Assembly (NCBI GenBank): GCA_025056305.1
Contig: JANWWJ010000028.1
Location: 1-64,000 of the forward strand
Direction: 5' to 3'
Source: Chitinophagales bacterium
Lineage (GTDB): Bacteria > Bacteroidota > Bacteroidia > Chitinophagales > UBA10324
DNA: 64,000 bases
Position numbers and translations under genes: made by a program. The notes beneath the pieces were generated by a model. The model was not told the DNA's origin. It did no database searches and worked only from the letters and a program-made list of their open reading frames with translations. This document shows, piece after piece, positions 62,116 through 64,000 of this stretch. How positions within the stretch are numbered: the first letter of the stretch is position 1; each line of letters opens with the position of its first letter.

Positions 62116-64000
62116 CTAATGGCTGACCACAAAACGCCCCGTCAACACCTCACCGGCCTGTATGCACTGAATCAGATAGACACCATTCAGGAAATCATCG
62201 GTGGGTATGAAAAGGTTTACTTCATTGCTTGAAGGCCATTGCTGGTTATGATACAGGGATCGACCCGCAAGGTCGGTCAGCAAAACAGAAACAGACTCGT
62301 TTTTAGCAGTCGTCACACGGACGTGGATGCCTTCAGAGGCCGGCACAGGCCACAACATCAACGAAAGGTTGCCTTCTGCAGTAGTTGAGGCAAACAAGCC
62401 TTCACGCCAAGGAGTGGTGCTGGTCAATACTTTCAACTGATAGCAATCTGTGGGGTCAAATTCAGAGGACGAATGAACAATTTCAAGGTAATACGTCCCC
62501 TTGGGGGCTGAGTTGTAAATGAGAGTTTCTGGATCTGTCCCGCTGTTAGACGATGAAAACAAAAGCTGACCGTTTTTCTTATATAACTTTAAATCATAAT
62601 TTTTTGTAAGGCTCAGCAATTCGATTTTGAGATGGCCCGGATTGATGGCAACGCTATACCAGTCAGCATCGGATTCAGAAGCAATGCTGCCACTGAAGCC
62701 ATACAACAGCGGATCGGAAAAGGGTTTAAGCTTGAAAGCTGTACCTAAAGTTTCATTGGGTTCATAGACATCCAAACAACTGTCCTGTACATCCATTTTC
62801 ATAGCGCCGGCCTCACTGTTGCCCTTCGCGGTGGTTTGGTGCGCCCCTGGCGTTAGCGGCAGATTCCCGTCGCTATCCACAGCAAGATAAAGCATGTTAT
62901 CCGGTCCCAAGCGCCCTCCGTTGAAGGCATCATCCAAAGGTCCGCCAACATAGGTGCTCCAAATCAAGGTGCCTGCCGTATCTACCTTGAGGATCATGCC
63001 ATCTTGCCCACCGCCCAGCACAGGCTGAAAACTGCCCGGCGTTGCCATGTTGGCCAAACTGCGTGTCTTACCAATAGAGTAAACTTTTTCGTTCTGGTCT
63101 GCATCCACAGCGTTGAGGATGTCGTTGTCTTCCCCACCATAATAGGTTGCCCAAACCAGAAGGCCGGCAGGAGTAAACTTTGCCACGTATCCGTCATAGA
63201 GCGGATCTCCAAACCCGTTGTAACCGGGTGTCCAGCTGGGTTGAAAGGCATTGCCTGTAGCTATTCCGGAGGTGCTGTTGGTAAATCCGCAGATATAAAG
63301 ATTACCTGCTTCATCAGCCACGATGCCTCGACCGCGATCTTCACCAACGCCGCCGAAATAGGTATTCCAATAAAAATTCCCCGATGTGTCGAAGCGCGAG
63401 ATAAATGCATCCACATTGCCGCCATAGGTGGTCTGGTGCGTTCCGGCTGTGGCCAACCCCGTCGTACTTTCTGTAGAGCCATGCAGATAGATATTGCCCG
63501 CGCCATCAAGGCAAATGGCGTGATGCCGATCGTCGCCGTTGCCCCCGATGTACGAGGCCCATAAGCGGTTGCCGTTCTTACTAAATTTTGCGATGTAGGC
63601 ATCTCCATCTCCACCTTGGTATGACGGAAAGGCACTGCCCGGCGTGGCGATGTTGCTGGTGCTTTTTGTGGTGCCGGTCAAATAGATATCTCCCTTGGCG
63701 TCCACCACTCCTTGGCGTGCATGTTCTTGATTGGCACCCCCCATAAACGTGCTCCAGCTTAGCGTGCCGTTACTTTTGAACTTGGTGATCAAGATGTCTC
63801 CTTTACCTGCAAGCATACTCTGAAAGGCACCAGGCGTAGTGACCATGGAATCACTGATGGAATTGCCAAACAAAACAATGCCGTTGTTGCTGGTACTGTA
63901 ATCTAACGCCACACCGTAGTTGATGTCTTTTTTACTGCCTCCGAAGTAGGTGCACCACTCCATGGCTCCGCTGGTCTTAAACTTGGCACAAAAGATGTCG
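62116..64000 (-). CDS. SBBP-type beta-propeller protein with T9SS sorting domain (partial, N-terminus outside window)
   Basis: The frame stays open to the right window edge (it reads 'DIFCAKFKTSGAMEWCTYFGG' upstream of the track start), so the N-terminus and signal peptide lie outside. The visible 628 residues hold at least seven SBBP-like repeats of about 55 residues ('DAYIAKFSKNGNRLWASYIGGNGDD', 'GNIYLHGSTESTTGLATAGTHQTTYGG'), likely a propeller, then a bacterial pre-peptidase-like beta domain ('YEPNETLGTAFKLKPF', 'DADWYSVAINPGHLKIEL', 'GTYYLEIVHSS'), then a T9SS type A tail ('LMLWPVPASEGIHVRV', 'FLNGVYLIQCIQAGEVLTGRFVV'). It is therefore a secreted or surface protein of unknown role. Confidence 0.88.
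   Translation of the reverse strand, partial: DIFCAKFKTSGAMEWCTYFGGSKKDINYGVALDYSTSNNGIVLFGNSISDSMVTTPGAFQSMLAGKGDILITKFKSNGTLSWSTFMGGANQEHARQGVVDAKGDIYLTGTTKSTSNIATPGSAFPSYQGGDGDAYIAKFSKNGNRLWASYIGGNGDDRHHAICLDGAGNIYLHGSTESTTGLATAGTHQTTYGGNVDAFISRFDTSGNFYWNTYFGGVGEDRGRGIVADEAGNLYICGFTNSTSGIATGNAFQPSWTPGYNGFGDPLYDGYVAKFTPAGLLVWATYYGGEDNDILNAVDADQNEKVYSIGKTRSLANMATPGSFQPVLGGGQDGMILKVDTAGTLIWSTYVGGPLDDAFNGGRLGPDNMLYLAVDSDGNLPLTPGAHQTTAKGNSEAGAMKMDVQDSCLDVYEPNETLGTAFKLKPFSDPLLYGFSGSIASESDADWYSVAINPGHLKIELLSLTKNYDLKLYKKNGQLLFSSSNSGTDPETLIYNSAPKGTYYLEIVHSSSEFDPTDCYQLKVLTSTTPWREGLFASTTAEGNLSLMLWPVPASEGIHVRVTTAKNESVSVLLTDLAGRSLYHNQQWPSSNEVNLFIPTDDFLNGVYLIQCIQAGEVLTGRFVVSH

Noticed and set aside
1-64000. 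tRNA, rRNA, CRISPR, insertion sequence, prophage and integration-site signals
   Set aside because: I looked through the intergenic stretches and saw no cloverleaf-like sequence, direct-repeat array, transposase or integrase motif. A tRNA or RNA family search would be needed to exclude small RNAs.

Overview
This window reads as a chromosomal segment of a Bacteroidota bacterium, perhaps of the Chitinophagales/Saprospirales side; I cannot place it more finely without a search. The signs are three proteins with C-terminal type IX secretion (T9SS) sorting tails or the matching architecture, a MurF-alanine racemase fusion, an S46 dipeptidyl-peptidase, small DUF4286/DUF4199 proteins, no Shine-Dalgarno sequences, and many copies of the Bacteroidota -7 promoter element TAnnTTTG. 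Coding density is very high and base composition is moderately GC-rich. I see no tRNA, rRNA, insertion sequence, prophage or CRISPR array. Both window edges cut secreted proteins: a fibronectin-III protein on the left and a beta-propeller T9SS protein on the right.

Layout. 1-6.8 kb: cell-wall precursor synthesis (murF-alr), the tRNA hydroxylase trhO, two HAD phosphatase-like genes and small conserved proteins. 7-11.1 kb: rho, then the rpmH-rnpA-yidD cluster, then a C-terminal processing protease. 11.1-12.1 kb: ACMSD of the kynurenine pathway. 12.3-17.6 kb: a large T9SS repeat protein, truA, an MsbA-like ABC exporter and a low-molecular-weight phosphatase. 17.6-21.8 kb: S46 peptidase, DUF4199 membrane protein, hisS. 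21.8-28.4 kb: alpha-glucan block with glgB, a secreted GH13, an SLC45-type MFS sugar transporter and a GH13 lipoprotein. 28.5-36.1 kb: uvrA, thpR, kbl, scpA, dxs. 36.2-39.1 kb: META lipoprotein, a 0.9-kb stretch without an intact gene, and an SGNH-like T9SS protein.

39.3-43.6 kb: a second kynurenine-pathway block with 2-aminomuconate semialdehyde dehydrogenase, a RidA-type probable 2-aminomuconate deaminase and tryptophan 2,3-dioxygenase, with a sterol-desaturase-like enzyme and a rhodanese between them. With ACMSD this implies oxidative tryptophan breakdown towards central metabolism. 43.6-51.2 kb, all on the minus strand: an exopolysaccharide/capsule module (asparagine synthetase, GT4, Wza-like export lipoprotein, Wzc-like tyrosine kinase, WecA-like initiating transferase). 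51.5-64 kb: alkyltransferase-like protein, trmB, two secreted amidohydrolase-family proteins with partly lost metal sites, an alpha/beta hydrolase, an AbgB-like M20 amidohydrolase, sucA and the partial propeller protein.

The observations I rate highest are: -7 elements lying only 3-7 nt before several start codons, which suggests leaderless mRNAs; the split kynurenine module; the in-frame hexamer repeat encoding the tyrosine tail of the Wzc kinase; and the amidohydrolase pair in which only one of three apparent modules keeps metal ligands. I found no convincing wholly new system.
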